Source: Elysia marginata (lineage: Eukaryota; Mollusca; Gastropoda; Plakobranchidae). From it: DNA of 56,332 nucleotides. The stretch spans positions 120,859 through 177,190 of the forward strand of contig BMAT01002420.1 in assembly GCA_019649035.1 (NCBI GenBank). The letters run 5' to 3'. The notes beneath the pieces were generated by a model. The model was not told the DNA's origin. It made no database searches and saw only the letters and a program-made list of their open reading frames with translations. Positions 1 through 12,600 of the stretch are shown here, piece by piece; position 1 is the first letter of the stretch; every line of letters starts with the position of its first letter. The position numbers and the translations under genes are program-made.

Positions 1-44
1 GTAGTAGTAGTAGTAATAGTAGTAGTAGTAACAATAATAATAAA
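1..44. repeat. (GTA)n/(ATA)n microsatellite
   Basis: GTA repeats merging into AATAAT, cut by the window start. Confidence 0.9.
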
Positions 45-324
45 AGCTCTACACTGTTAGCATTACCATTTGCCGAACACTAGTTAACTTTTTGAGCGTT
101 GCAAATCGTTTGGAAATGATAAGGGAAGAGATGATGGTAAACCTACGGGTTGAGATAAATGTAACATCTCCAAACAGTAGTGGTGTTTTTTTCCATTCAC
201 AATGAAAACATAGACAGAAGTTCAGCCCATTTTTTCGAACGAGGAATGGACGAAGTTCGAAGAAATTTCTAAGTCTTGACGAACTTTAAGTTTTTTGCAT
301 TTCTTAGAACTTATAATACATAAG

Positions 325-612
325 CTTGTCGGACTTGAGATCTGAAGGTCGCGCGTTCGATTCCCGGCCATGTCATTTTGCAATTGCCTTGGGAATGCAA
401 TTTACTCTGACTTTCCCAAGTCCACCCACCTGTAAAACGGGTGCCTGGATAAAGGCAGTGCTTGAAATTTGTGGAATGTCAGTATTTGAGCGCCTAAGAG
501 GCTGCCGTACTGAAATGTGAGTTGAATTTGTTCTGGTGTGTATAGGCCTGCTGGGGTAAATATGTAAAATCATGAGACTGCCTTTGGCGGTGGATGGCTC
601 TAAACACATTTC
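325..612 (+). mobile_element. SINE family C, copy C1
   Basis: Starts with the 3' half of a tRNA-like head (B box 'GCGTTCGATTCC', 353-364; the A box is missing or decayed). A body of about 230 bp follows and it ends near a TTATT-rich run (613-625). Its distal half, from 'CAGTATTTGAGCGCCTAA' to 'CTGCCTTTGG', is repeated at 25563-25740, which defines it as a family. Confidence 0.7.
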
Positions 613-940
613 TTTATTATTATTTATCTATACATGATTCGTTGAGATGGTGTGTGTGTGTGTGTTTGTGTGTGTGTGAAAACCAATGAAGAATGTGGGA
701 ATTTGATACATTCGAAAATGAAATTCGAAAAAAAAAGCTTTAGATCCCCATTTTAAAAATGTTTAAACTTAAAAACATTAAGTGCCTTTAAAACGATTTT
801 CACGAAAATACCACAAAACTATAAGCTGAGATGCATCAGAACTTTGCCATAGTGTCAAAAGTATAAACAACGTTGAACGGTCAAACTGTCCAGTTTTTTT
901 TTTCCGCATACTTCATTGTCTTCGGGTTCTTTTTGTATCG

Positions 941-1250
941 CGCCGTAGTCCCAGTGGTAGACACTCGGCTTTTGGACCGATAGGTCCGGGGTTTGAGCCC
1001 TGCTTTCGGCAGGTCAACATGTAGTCCTTGAGAAAGGCTATTTATACACATTTCTCCGCCTCAATCATACGTTAAAGGGGTACCTGATTATAGGCTGTAA
1101 AAAATCTTGCCAGTATGCTAGACTGATACACTTTATTGGCTGCTCATCTGTGAGTTTAAGCCTGTAATTTGCTAGGTCTGTCGGGAAACCCATCTAAAGC
1201 GCTGAGAGCATTTTAGGTGATTAGACGCAATATATAAAGTAATAAACACT
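941..1250 (+). mobile_element. SINE family B, copy B1 (tRNA-derived)
   Basis: Begins with a tRNA-like head: A box around 'CCCAGTGGTAGACACT' (950-965) and B box 'GGGTTTGAGCCC' (988-1000). A body shared with 6378 and 19421 follows. It ends in the 'AAAGCGCTGAGAGCA...TTAGACGCAATATA' type of 3' end (1197-1245), a form common in invertebrate SINEs and their partner LINEs. It is diverged from the other copies and no clear target duplication is visible. Confidence 0.8.
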
Positions 1251-1254
1251 CTTT

Positions 1255-2430
1255 TTTCGCTTTTTCCTAAAGAATAAAACAGTTTCCAGATAAAGCTCAT
1301 GTGTTATTGATGAGAACAGCGTACTCATCCTACGTCTGTCACACATCAAACTGAGTGGCAATCAATTAGGAAATTCCTAGTGGTATCAATTAAAGCAAGA
1401 GCATTCTGCATTTACAAAAGGCTTAAAAATTGACGCGTCTTCATTGCTAACCCATATCTCAGCGAAAGAACCCTGATGAAAATTTGATAGATCTAAACAA
1501 ATCTACATTCATACTAAAATATGATAGAGAAGATATACAAAACCATTCATAACTTTGAAAAAGTAGCTCTTGTATACAAACACTTTCTGTAACCAAAGAT
1601 CTAAATAATTTAAAATGAAAACTCGAAAGCAGCAGCAATGATCCATGCAGCATAAAATTCATCATTTTAAATCACCTAACCTTGCTTTTACATAGGACTG
1701 TGGAATATATCGAAGCACTGTGCAAGGCCAGTGTAATTTGCACGATTACACTTTTGTTATACGCATCCCAACGTGGTGTCACACACATTTATCTCAAGTA
1801 AATTTATACATGGACGAAATGTAAGTTTTAAGTACATCCTTCTCTCAATTGGAGAATCCTTTCCCATCTCATTTTATTAGTCGACGAAACGGACAGTTTA
1901 TGGATTGTGGTAATCTCGGTTGCAATCGAATTCGTTTATACAAAGTGAATATCTTTGATGCCGGAGAACGCCATTGATCCTAAACCTCTTTTGAAAAGCC
2001 AAAACAACAGGTAAATGAGCTTGACCTGGAGCAGGACACAATACGAGGTCGTACATCGCCACAAAGAACGCAAGAGACCATCGGCAATTTATTTAAAACT
2101 TTCCCTGATTCCGATGGAATTGTATGAAATAACAAAAACGGGTGCACAAAAGGCCTGACAAAGGACTCAACGGTCAAGTCCAAACGAGGACACGAAAGGT
2201 CAAATTAAAAAGGGTCAAAGCCACCCTCCTGTATATTTAAAGGCACCTTTTATCTTCTACTGGACAGGGTTTTATATTTTAAAAAGAATTAGGCTTATTT
2301 CCGGACGACCTATAATGAACAATTGCGGCTACTGAGAGTGCTTGGGACTAGGTTACCCTAAGGCAGGCCGACCAGAGAAACACAAGCTGTCTTGCAACAG
2401 TCTCCATTTTAGTTGAACTTTGATCTCGCC
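1255..2430. other. No gene seen
   Basis: AT-rich sequence with no recognisable domain, splice-flanked exon or repeat match. A short (ATC)n run (2431-2469) follows it. Confidence 0.6.
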
Positions 2431-2633
2431 CATCATCATCATTATCATCATCATCATCATTATCATCATTGGGACCCATCTCTTCTGAGGCTGTTGCATG
2501 TCATACTACTCGCACTTGAGTCTGGGTACTGCATTTCACTCCTCTCAGCCCTTTCCACATTTTTATATCGTCCAACACTTTCTTGGCGATCGCTCTCAGC
2601 CTCTCTTGTCCTCAACCTTCCCCTCAAGCTCTG

Positions 2634-2836
2634 AGGCCGCGAACATACAACGCTCTGTCCGTATCCAGCCCAGCAACGGAATAAAATAGAGCAACTGGGT
2701 TACAGTGGGAAAAACCATCGTGTGACCATAGCTGCCAGTATGATCAGACGGTATTTTTGCCACTGTATCACAGCTGCTCTATTTTTTGCCCGTTACTGGG
2801 CTGGATAAGGACCGGGCGCAGTATGTTCGCAGCCTT
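2634..2836. mobile_element. Palindromic MITE-like element, copy 1
   Basis: A ~200-bp imperfect palindrome. The left arm 'GCGAACATAC...TCCAGCCCAGCAACGG...ATAGAGCAAC...ACAGTGG' recurs in reverse in the right arm ending 'GTATGTTCGC' (2821-2830). Arms are nearly 90 bp with a short centre near 2735. It is shared with 28642-28848. There is no coding capacity. The RNA would fold into a long hairpin. Confidence 0.82.
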
Positions 2837-2839
2837 ACA

Positions 2840-4820
2840 TAAAGGGTCATGACGTACTAAATGACTTAAACACTGTAAGTTTCTTTTTTAAATTCTTATG
2901 AACAGTTCTGGCTGTACACTTACCAATGGACTTTTTTTCATTTAACATTTTTTCTTTGCCAGCTGCTTCTTTCAATGTGACGAAACGTCCACATTTCAAG
3001 TGATGAAACCATTTTCTCGAATTATTTTCTTGTTTAGATTTCATTATTCTACTCCATACAAACAGCTAAATCACTACCCATAGATCCAGATAGGCCTTTA
3101 AAATTACAATGATTCGCTTCCATTATTGGTTTTCCACTTAAACCTAGGGAAACTTTTGCAAGCTATGGTCCGCTTGCTACTAAATCCGTTTTGAATGAAC
3201 GAAAAAAATCATTGTAAATAAGCTTAAAATTTAATACACTGGCTTATAATGTTAAATAAAAACTTGCAATAGAGTCGGCATTGTCATTTTAAAGAATCCA
3301 ACGAAACCCTCGTGTATTTTTGGTGTCAACATAAATTTAAAGACCTAGAATACCACAGTCAATATGTTAGCAGCGAGTGATACTAAACAACCAACGACGT
3401 ACGAGTACTTTGATTTCAACAATCAAAACGGAGGACAATGGTCTATTTATTTATCTTGCGACCGCAGTTGAGACCTTTGCAATGACTATGTTTTTTTATC
3501 TTTATCTGTCCTCCATTTCACAAGGGATGTATTCCCGTGGTATTCCCGTGTCCTGTTCAAGTTGATCGTCGTATGCACGTTTTATCCACCCGCGCTTCTT
3601 TTCCTATATTTAGATTCCCTTAGAATCAGTTCAAAAAATCAGGACAGCAATCAACAGACTTGTTGTTCGACCGTTTTGTTTCAGCCATAGGAGTTAAAAA
3701 CGACCTTCAAAAAGGTGAATATGAGAATTTAAAGAAGAACAACAGGTAATGTAATTAGACAAAATAAAATTAAAGTTTGTGCGTGGTTCTGTTAGTAAGT
3801 TTAGAAGAGTAAACAAAAGAAGTTAGTAACTATTGACGCCAGTAATGTGTTCCAATATGACAATAATGAACTTGAGGCATGGTTGCATCAACATTCGTTC
3901 ATATCACCACATGAATAAATAAAAAGGTATTATATTTTTAAAAAAACAGATTTGGACTATACTGAGGAGATTTGGTTTACGGTAGGTATCCACGACAGGG
4001 TCATAGCCGATATCAAACCACCACGTTGTGCTTTCAATTATTTTATTGATGCTCGCGTAAAGATTCAGTTCGCATGTACGTAGTGTTACAGTTAACATTT
4101 ATGACATCATTGAAGATTCATCTTTTACAAATTTGCATCCACCTAAACGATATTAAAAGCAAAAGAAATCGTCTTTGGTGTGATTTGTTTTTACGAGGTT
4201 TAAAAAAAATGAGACAAAGTCACCACTATGGAATTCTTCTCTTTGTTACAAGATCTGCTACTATCAAGAGGAACAAAAGGAATCATCTTTCTTGTTTATT
4301 GAATATTTTGTTTCCCATCTTACTCCCTGTGAAACCAAATGCTCTAAAACAAGTTTTAGGATAGTTAGAACTAGCGCATCAAAAACACCAAAGTATAAAC
4401 ATATTAATTACATGTAGATAACAATGCTACCTCTACTCACTCACAAAACTTAATGAGACAAGGCCATCTATGTCCATTTCTTGCTGATGTACTTCATCGC
4501 TGACACGTGCACTTCCAATTCAAAGTAGTATGAAAAAAAGGAATTACTACTTCAAAACACATCAAGAAAATAAAGAAATGCACATTTAGACATATTAAAC
4601 TAATCTGCTTTATATGGGCGCCGATGCGTTGAAAAGCTATTAAAAATTGCTATTGATCGACAAGCTTTGCGAAAACGTGTCTCTTTGTTTCTTCTTCTTT
4701 TCCATAAGAAACATAATTTGACGACATGAACGTGGAGATAAAGTGAAAGAAAAATCAATATTGATATTAAGCCAAAATACCTCAAATCTTTTGCATTACT
4801 GCTAACCACTCTACACTCAG
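2840..4820. other. No gene seen
   Basis: AT-rich, only short random frames. The longest (about 96 codons near 4074) is compositionally ordinary and lacks family similarity. The LINE relic begins at about 4821. Confidence 0.6.
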
Positions 4821-5640
4821 AACACTTTAGAACTGGCATACGCAGACGACGTTGACTTTGTTTCAACAACTGACTTTGTCGACGTAGAAACAATTCAAAA
4901 AAGAGTTAGCAGACTTCAGGTTAAATGTTAGAACCAACATAACTGAATACACACTGGTTCAAAAAGATGGAGAAGATTGAAAAAAGTGAAGAAAGTAGGC
5001 TCATTGCTAGGAGATACAGAAGATATTGAAAGAAGGAAACAATTATCCAGCCTCGCCCTACAAAAGCTGTCAAGCATCTGGATGAGAAACGACAAGGTGA
5101 AACAAGTAACAAGACTAAACCTATACCGAGCACTCGTGAAGTCAATACTTCTGTATATAACAGCGGCACATGGTCACTGACAAAGCAAGAAGGACACAAA
5201 TTAAGCACTTTCCACCGCAGACAATTAGGAACAATCCTCAATATCAAATATCCCATGGTTATCAAAAACAATGCTCTCTATCAGAAGACAGGTGAAACTC
5301 CCATATCTTTAACTATTCTCGAAGCGCAATAGCGACTTTTCGGTCATATTTTAAGACAGGCCATCAGTACAACACCCAACGTTGCAATGACTATATACTT
5401 CAAGACCGAGGGATGCAAACGATGAGGCCCACCAAAAACATCGATTGTGACTACACTAAGACGAGACCTCAACAGTCACAACAGCTATCACTGGCCAAAC
5501 AGATTACATTCAATAATAGACCTTGACCACCTTCGCGATATAGCACAGAACAGATCCGACTGGAAGCACCTGACGACAGCAATATACAGATCAGCCCAGG
5601 TAGAGACGTTAGTTGACGTCGCAGCGGACGGGCATTAAGT
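4821..5640 (+). mobile_element. Decayed non-LTR retrotransposon: RT YADD to polyprotein C-terminus
   Basis: Starts abruptly at 'NTLELAYADDVDFVS', with YADD at 4839-4850. It continues 'DVETIQKRVSRLQVK' and a shifted 'NITEYT' (about 4922-4980). 'VKKVGSLLGDTEDIERRKQL' (from 4983), 'LYRALVKSILLY', 'FHRRQLGTILNIKYP', 'RLFGHILR', and the C-terminus 'DHLRDIAQNRSDW' through 'VDVAADGH' follow, with a stop at 5636-5638. Frameshifts and in-frame stops (near 5330 and 5424) show it is dead. The 'GSLLGDTED' and 'LLY' blocks are typical of endonuclease-RT LINE proteins of invertebrates. RT motifs upstream of YADD are absent, so this is a 5'-truncated copy as commonly left by target-primed reverse transcription. 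No poly(A) or target duplication was identified. Confidence 0.82.
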
Positions 5641-5710
5641 AGTGAAATAAGTGGTAACCATGTTCGTTATTGATAAGGGTGATTTTTTTTATTCACTTGA
5701 AAAGTAGGAT

Positions 5711-5905
5711 GAGCCGGTAGGACAGTTGACCGCTACCCGATAAGTCCCGGGTTCGACCCCCAGTCCGGAAAAGAAATTTAATTTTGCACCTCCGTGCCCA
5801 AGCAAACCCTGAAGCAGCTAGCCATCTTCAGACTAGACAAATGTAAAGGTTTCGAGAATAGCAATGGCAGACTACACCACCATGCCGATTGCCAATATAA
5901 AAAAT
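5711..5905 (+). mobile_element. tRNA-like SINE (family D), single copy
   Basis: A tRNA-like head: 'GAGCCGGTAGGACAGTTGAC' as a degenerate A-box region, and a canonical B box 'GGGTTCGACCCC' (5749-5760). About 140 bp of unrelated body follows. No second copy is in the window, so family status and the 3' end are inferred. It lies 70 bp after the LINE relic ending at 5638. Confidence 0.55.
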
Positions 5906-6377
5906 GAAGGATTTCTTTTATTCTTCCTTTACTCTCGTGTCGAGTATGGAACTAGCTTTACTCGTTAAGTTTAACTAGGAAAAAGGGCTACATGAGAAAA
6001 AACTTTTATACACGTACGTGGTTCACTTTAAGTGTAATGCAAAGCATCAGGGGTACAGATAAAGAGTTTCAGGGCGAAACTAGGCGTATTTATCTAAAAA
6101 AAAAAGTAGGCGAAAAATTTGCCTTCCTTTTCCATTTACTATCAGAAAAAGTAAAGCTTTGATGCAATAAACGGCAGCTTTATTTAATATTTTAACAACA
6201 TTAACAACAACAAAAAAAGAAAATTAAACAAGCACTTTACAGGGGGGGGGGGGAATAATCAACCCTTAACGTTCTAAAATAAACTTAAAAATGACTTTTA
6301 TCGCCTTTGCCACAAAATTTAGTTTTCCTAGGCAATAAAAGTCATAATAACAATATCATACTCGCATGCACAAACAC

Positions 6378-6675
6378 GCCACATGGTCTAGTGGTAGACG
6401 CTCTGCTTTCGGACTAAGAGGTCAGGAGTTCGAGCCCCGCGACTATCAAGCCCTGCGTTCGATAGGTCGATGTATGGTGCTTGAAAAAGGCTACTTTCAA
6501 ACACCTCCCCACCCCTCTCACTCATGCGTGCTTAGAGTACTCGACTATAGACAGTAAATGATCTTGTCTCATAGAATGTTCGCTTTAACTGCTGCTCTTC
6601 TAAACGTTCAGATGGTAATTTGGTCAGAGCATTTTAGTGGATTAGGGGCTATTGAAGTAAATGTTCTATAAAAAT
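6378..6675 (+). mobile_element. SINE family B, copy B2
   Basis: tRNA-like head from 'ACATGGTCTAGTGGTAGACG' (A box) to 'GGAGTTCGAGCCCC' (B box, about 6425-6438). The body contains the family's 'AAAAAGGCTA' and 'AGATGGTAATT' stretches, with a 'CAGAGCATTTTAGTGGATTA' 3' end. The internal 'AAAGCGCT' is deleted compared with copy B3. Confidence 0.8.
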
Positions 6676-7339
6676 ACTTTACCATTTGTGACGATTCATT
6701 TAAACCAATCAGAGAATACCACAACAACTCTAAATTTCAAGTGCATTACGTGCACGAACAACACGTTCACATAAAAACTATTTTGCATTACCTCCATTAT
6801 GCCTACTCTGCTCCAAAATTTGTGAGTTTCACTTCTCAAATAGCGCACAGAAAGCTTTGATACTGTCCCTTACCCCTAATGAACAGGCTCACACATTGAA
6901 ACTTTTCAAGACCTATCGCAAATTATAGTTCTCTTAAGCTTCTCAAAAACGTTCATTGATCAACTTTTAGTATGATAGAATTATTTGTATACTGATGATA
7001 CTAAACATTTTCTTATTTAGTCTATTGGTGACCTTTACATCTGGATCAAAATATGATATGAAAACCATGGTGATAAAGTTTTGACAAACGTGTCTTTACT
7101 TACTGCCGTGTCTAATATTTACCCCAAGCAACTGGTTGCCTGTTAGTTGCAGTTCTATTGATCTGGATTTTATAGCCTTAAAAAAAGAACAGTAAGACAA
7201 GACTACTTTGAAACTACTTTTACAACATCAATTTGTAATAAACTATCTACATTTTGTATTTACTTACGTATTTTTTCACACTTGTAACAGATGTTCGTTG
7301 CTTCAGATCACTGAAATAAACACTTTTTTACCATATACC
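6676..7339. other. No gene seen
   Basis: AT-rich sequence upstream of the GC-rich block. No TATA-type promoter could be assigned. Confidence 0.5.
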
Positions 7340-7713
7340 TTAGGCTTCTGTGGCAACTGGTTGTTGATCTGAGTCAATTAAGAGTCTTGGCGCGCTGTCC
7401 ACATTTGAGCTGTAATCACGCGCAACTTTGTGCCCACCGGGGTCGAGTGAGCGATCTTTGTTTTTGCCCACACCACGGCGCACCCCATCAGGCCTAGATC
7501 TTGACCCACAGCATGGCGAGAGCCAGCGAAGCGAGAATCTGCGGTGCCAACCGAGTTCTTGGCTCCTTCGCTGTGATCTGAGCATCGATCTTGGCGTGAA
7601 AGAAAGACGGGCAAGCGCGATGTATTTCTCCAGTTGTCGGAACTGAACTAGATCTAGTAAGTGCTGGACAGGTATCAGAACTTGTTCGCCTTTATTTCAC
7701 CCCTCGAAGCCAG
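7340..7713 (+). promoter_or_regulatory. GC-rich block ending in a consensus splice donor; candidate noncoding first exon
   Basis: The richest G+C and CpG block in the first 45 kb. It ends at CCAG|GTAAGT (GT at 7714-7715), a consensus + strand donor, after which composition returns to AT-rich. Open frames inside it on either strand are short and match no family I recognise. It could be a 5' untranslated exon or promoter. AMT needs an upstream exon because its ATG follows an acceptor, but 38 kb separates them and another gene is equally possible. Confidence 0.3.
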
Positions 7714-7715
7714 GT

Positions 7716-9411
7716 AAGTTCACAATTTTTTAAAAATTATTATTACTGAGTAGAGGAAGATATTCTTTTGTTTGAAGTGGTAACAGCTTATCATTTCCTT
7801 GGAGGGGATACGTGTCCACCTAAGCGCCGACAATTGCGTTAATTAATGTTATCAACTCAAGCATCTTAACGAGAAGTTCACAAAGTGCGTTTGTATTAGA
7901 AGGAAAGAGAACTTGTAAGAGCAGCAGCTTGGATCCCGACTTCAATCAATGTGACAAATCGTCTTAAGAAAAGCTTTGATCACAAGGGCAAATTATTAAT
8001 TAATTTAACTTTAAGATCAGACGATATTGATTGATTGCTAGAAACTAAGTTTTATTTAAAAAAAAAGGAAATGTTCACTCAAGTAATGCCCTCGTGAACA
8101 CGGTGCCCCAGTATGGAGACCCTATTTAGCAAAACAAAGTACTCTTTAAGATATTTAATTGTTCCCTGTCCACATAGAATTACCGATTGACTTTGCAATG
8201 GAATATTTGTTTTTATTCCCGATGAACATTGGCATTAGATTGCTCGTATCGAGAAATTAAGCATTCAAAGCAAATACAAGCTAATTAAGAAGATTATACA
8301 GTCTTTAGAGCAGAGGATAATTATTGTGCATGTTGAATTTTGATATTTGTTTTCAGCTTTTTATATTTGAAGACTAATTTTTACAACTTTTTAAAACAGT
8401 AGAAACGTTTCTCTGTCAACAGTTGTTCTGTAAAAGGCCGCCTGTTTTGGGAGAACTTGAGTGAAATGCTATATTAAGTAGGTACTTTCTTTGTTCTCTA
8501 TGTTGACAGAACAATGTAAAAGAGAGCCAGCTTGTTGTTCATAATTGTTGCAGACTTGATTAGGATTTCTCTCTTTTTGTGTTTTGTATTAAACAAACTT
8601 TTTTTGAGGTAGAAAATTTCTAGAAAAATAAGTGGGAAAAATAACAAAAAGTGTGGTATTTATCAATAAAAGACAAGACATGAATCACTTAAGGAATTCA
8701 AAAATAAAGAACTAGCAGAATTTTTAAAATTATTATACATTACACCACTTTATATACTCAAGGTAAGAATATTATGAATGTTGAATAGTCATTCCTACTG
8801 ATATCATGTAATTTGTTGCAGATGTGAATTATTTAAGAAAATGAAAAAGATGCAACAAAAAACCACAAAAAGTATACAATATAATTCATTTTTCGTTTGT
8901 TTATTAGTTATTATGTGGTGAATTCTAGATTTAAAAATAATAGAAAATTGCATCATCTCAGTGGTCGTTTTTACAAACCATATTTAATCTTGAAAATAAA
9001 ACGTTTTCTAAAATCACTTATCTGCTGCGTACCCTTCTAAAAAGAGATAAATCTTGCCACCTCTTTGTAATCCTCGACCAAAAATAATATATTTAGCGCT
9101 TCTACAAAATGAGCCTACTTCCGGTGCCGGCCGATTCACGAAAAAAAATTTCTTTTCGAGTACTTAGGTCTATATTTCACTCAAAAAAAATTTTTTTTGG
9201 ATAATTTGAAAATTTATGATATTTTCTATCCACTCATGTATTTATACCATCGATAAAAATGGTTAAAAATATTTGTTAAGGGATTTTAGTACACAATAAT
9301 GCCCTTAAAAGGAGATTGGATAGAGACATGTGTCATTAATAAAAACAAGCATTCTTATCTTCATGAAACGAGCAAAGTGTTGTGATAAAGAAAAAGAGCT
9401 TATCTCGCTTC
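7716..9411. other. No gene seen
   Basis: AT-rich, intron-like sequence after the donor at 7714. Poly(A) and poly(T) tracts near 9140-9200. Confidence 0.5.
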
Positions 9412-9653
9412 CAGATTCAATGAGTCGGATGTCGCAATTTTCACCTACAAAGGATTCGCTCTTTTAAACAAATTTTATATTTTTCTAAGCTCACAGGCGT
9501 CGAAAATTAAATAAAAATATCAATGTGGAAAGATATTAAGAAAATTTAGTATTTGTTTTTAATATAGAGAAAAGAGTAAAGATTCGACCTTTTCATGGCG
9601 TTTTCTCCTAAAAGGAATTTCCGACTTCGACTCATTCGCCCTCGACGCAAGAC
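9412..9653. mobile_element. TIR transposon family, copy 1
   Basis: 242 bp with inverted ends: left 'CTCGCTTCCAGATTCAATGA' followed by 'GTCGGATGTCGC'; right end in reverse 'GTCTTGCGTCGAGGGCGAAT' followed by 'GAGTCGAAGTCGG'. The interior is AT-rich with an 'AAAAGGAATTTCCGA' block shared with copy 2. No open frame of note. Confidence 0.78.
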
Positions 9654-12600
9654 ATTTTTTTTTTTACAAAAATCGATCAATGACGAATGCGCAATTGAAA
9701 AAGAGCATGAATAAGATGAGCTGCAAAATCCTGAACGCCTTTTCATAGCCGTCATCATCGAATATCGATTTAGTAGAAACATTTTTTAAAGTTGATAAAA
9801 AGCATTAATTACGAACCAGACACACATAGAAACTTTTTGGCTATGTTATGTTTTCCTTGTAGCCATATTTAAAAGAAACTTACTTTTGACTTAATATAAA
9901 GACAATAAGATTGTGTGTAACACTATATATAACATATCACCAGATAATATGACTCTAAAAATGGACTAACCAACGAATTTCTGATGAGACATTCCAGAAT
10001 AAAATGACTTTTCTGCGATTGTGTTGGCAGTTAAAGCCACTAAAGAAATCTTGACACAAGTTCAATCCTAACGGCGGAGTTAAAAAACATTGGATGGATG
10101 CTAACATGAATGTCTGACAAAGAACACATGTGAAAACGTAAATACATGAAACTTCTTTCATATTGTTTGCCCTGAAAAAATGGCCCATAATTTTTTTCAT
10201 TAATTAAAAAAAAATTAATTTCATCGTAAAGTAAAGTAAAGATCCATTTGCTTTCAAGATAAGAGGAATAAGGTATTGGAATTAGATGTCCTAAAGCCTG
10301 TAAATGAGACGTAAAAACATTAAACCATCTAGTATGTCATGCTTGCAGGAAAAAAAGTAAAAAAAAACACTAACTTTATTTTAAGACCTGGTCTCTAAAA
10401 TACAAAGATTATAAAGTAATAACCAGACAAAAACACGGTCTGCTTTTCATTATTTTGTCATTTCAACGTGCTTTTGTTTCTTGGTTCATGGATCTAAAAT
10501 GCCTTTTTCTTGCATAACTATTGGACTTAATCTCTCTATCGATCCATCTATCTGCTTGCCTACCCATCTAATTATCTATCTATCTATCTACCTGTCTATC
10601 GGCCTATCTATAATTATATCTATCTATCTAAAAAGCTTCTACCAGCCTTAGTGAATACCTTTGGGTCTAAAAGAAAAAAATGGACATATAACACAAAATA
10701 GAATGGAATATACTAAAAAGCAAGACCGTATATGCCAGGGACAAGGATTTGTCTGTTGTGCGAAGAAGAAAAACTTGCTACCGTATACTGAAAAAGAGGT
10801 TCCTTAAATGAGCGATAGGAGATTTTTTCACATTGTGCTCATAAACGAAAGTTCTGGTTAACGAACGTACCCCAGTCGGCCATGCTGGTAAACATAGACC
10901 AGCCAGCCAACAAAGATCAGTCATCCATCTGATGAGGGCAGAGCTGCCCAAAACTTATAAGCCATGGCAAGTTACAAAATTTAAGTAAATATTACATTTG
11001 TGTATATATGTCTGTATCTATCTATCTATCCTTACACTTATTATAAGGTAGTGAATAAACGAACAAAACTAACAGAGGGCTAATTATGACGGTTATCTTT
11101 CTGCCTGATCTGTCTTTTTCTTCAAACTACTGATGAGATTATACAAATGCATTCATTCGTCTACTCGTTGGATTTTATTGCTTGCACCAGCTATTATTAC
11201 GTGTTTGAAATCATGACTTAGAAATAATACAAGGAGGTAAGGTACACTTTATTACTTCGTTATTGGTATATATTTAAATATACGTACGATCAAGACTTAA
11301 GGATAAACATCACATTTAATACGGCAAAAGTTAGTTTCCCCTTTCTCATTGTTTCTATTCTATTCTGTCTTACTCCTTGTTTTTAAGCCTTTCACTCACT
11401 CACTCACTCACTTTCTCTCTCTCCCTCACTCTGTCTCCTTCTCTACCATCCCTACTGCTTTTACATTTCTTATTACGGCCATTGATTCATAGACATAATC
11501 ATACAAAGCATAAGTAAGAGGAAAGCAAAGCATTGGATATTATTTATAATTCACGAGTGATTTTTTTTTATTCAGATATTCCGGGATATTTCAGGAAAGG
11601 AAAATCGCCGAAGCAAAATAATATTTTTTAAAGATTTGAAAAGTTGCTCTGAAATTTGTTAATGAAAAACAGGAATATATCTTTTACAAACTTAAAAGAC
11701 ACTAAATGTAATAAATTGTATTAATTAAAAAAAAAACAATAAAAAGTTTATTAGGCCTCATTTTATTAGACTACTTTTCAGACCTCCAACTTGTAAAAGT
11801 CTGTGAACTTGAGTCCATTATTCAAGGTCCAATATTCTGCCTGAAATAATGGAGACAGGGGAAATCACTCTGTAGCGCAGTGATATAAATAGTGATCCGC
11901 CAACATACCTCCCACCCTTATTTAATGAACAGAAAATGCGCATTTTATATCACTTACCGTAAGCCTTAATTTTATGCAAGGATTATTATTGAAAATATGT
12001 CTCGTCGCGGCTGGGGTAAAAATTTTCTGTTCTGAGCATTCACTATTCTTCTCTTGCCCTACAATAACAGGCAATGTGTTTCTCAGTACTCCGTTTACCA
12101 GCTTCACACTTGCCTCTCCGTTACTACGTGGTAAAACAATGACGAAAACAGAGTGTAGGCGATGAACTTATTCAGTAGGAAAAAAAGCCCAGCAAATTTT
12201 TATGGCTTTCACAGTTTCCGCTGTTTATAAAATGTGTGCTGGAAGCTAGCTCTTCTTATTCCCTTATTTGTCTTTTTCGCTTTGAAGAAATTGCTTTTCA
12301 TGAATTAAAAATAAATGCTGATTGATAAGTAGGCCTATCGTATTATGGTTTAAGTTGTTTTGAATTAAGTAGAACAATCCTGCTATTTTCTTGGGAAATA
12401 AAAAGGGAAACAGTCACCAACCACTAAATACAAACAAAAACAAAAGCATTTTAAGGAATAAAGTTAACCTAGTTGCTTAACTGCAAAAATTGATTTTGTA
12501 AAAAAGGGCTCTTGTAAAAACAAATTAAAAAACTTATCTTCTTTAAGCAGATTTTCACGCAAAATATTAAATAATAAATAACTAACAATTTGAAAGTATT

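Noticed and set aside
941-1020. Possible functional tRNA gene
   Set aside because: A and B boxes are present, but the head continues into a repeated SINE body and no closed cloverleaf could be drawn. The same applies to 6378, 19421, 44717 and 5711.
7340-7646. Frames on both strands in the GC-rich block, one with a Rossmann-like 'LGLMGCAV' string
   Set aside because: Too short a match, no continuation of any dehydrogenase family, and several frames are open at once, as expected from GC-rich noncoding DNA.
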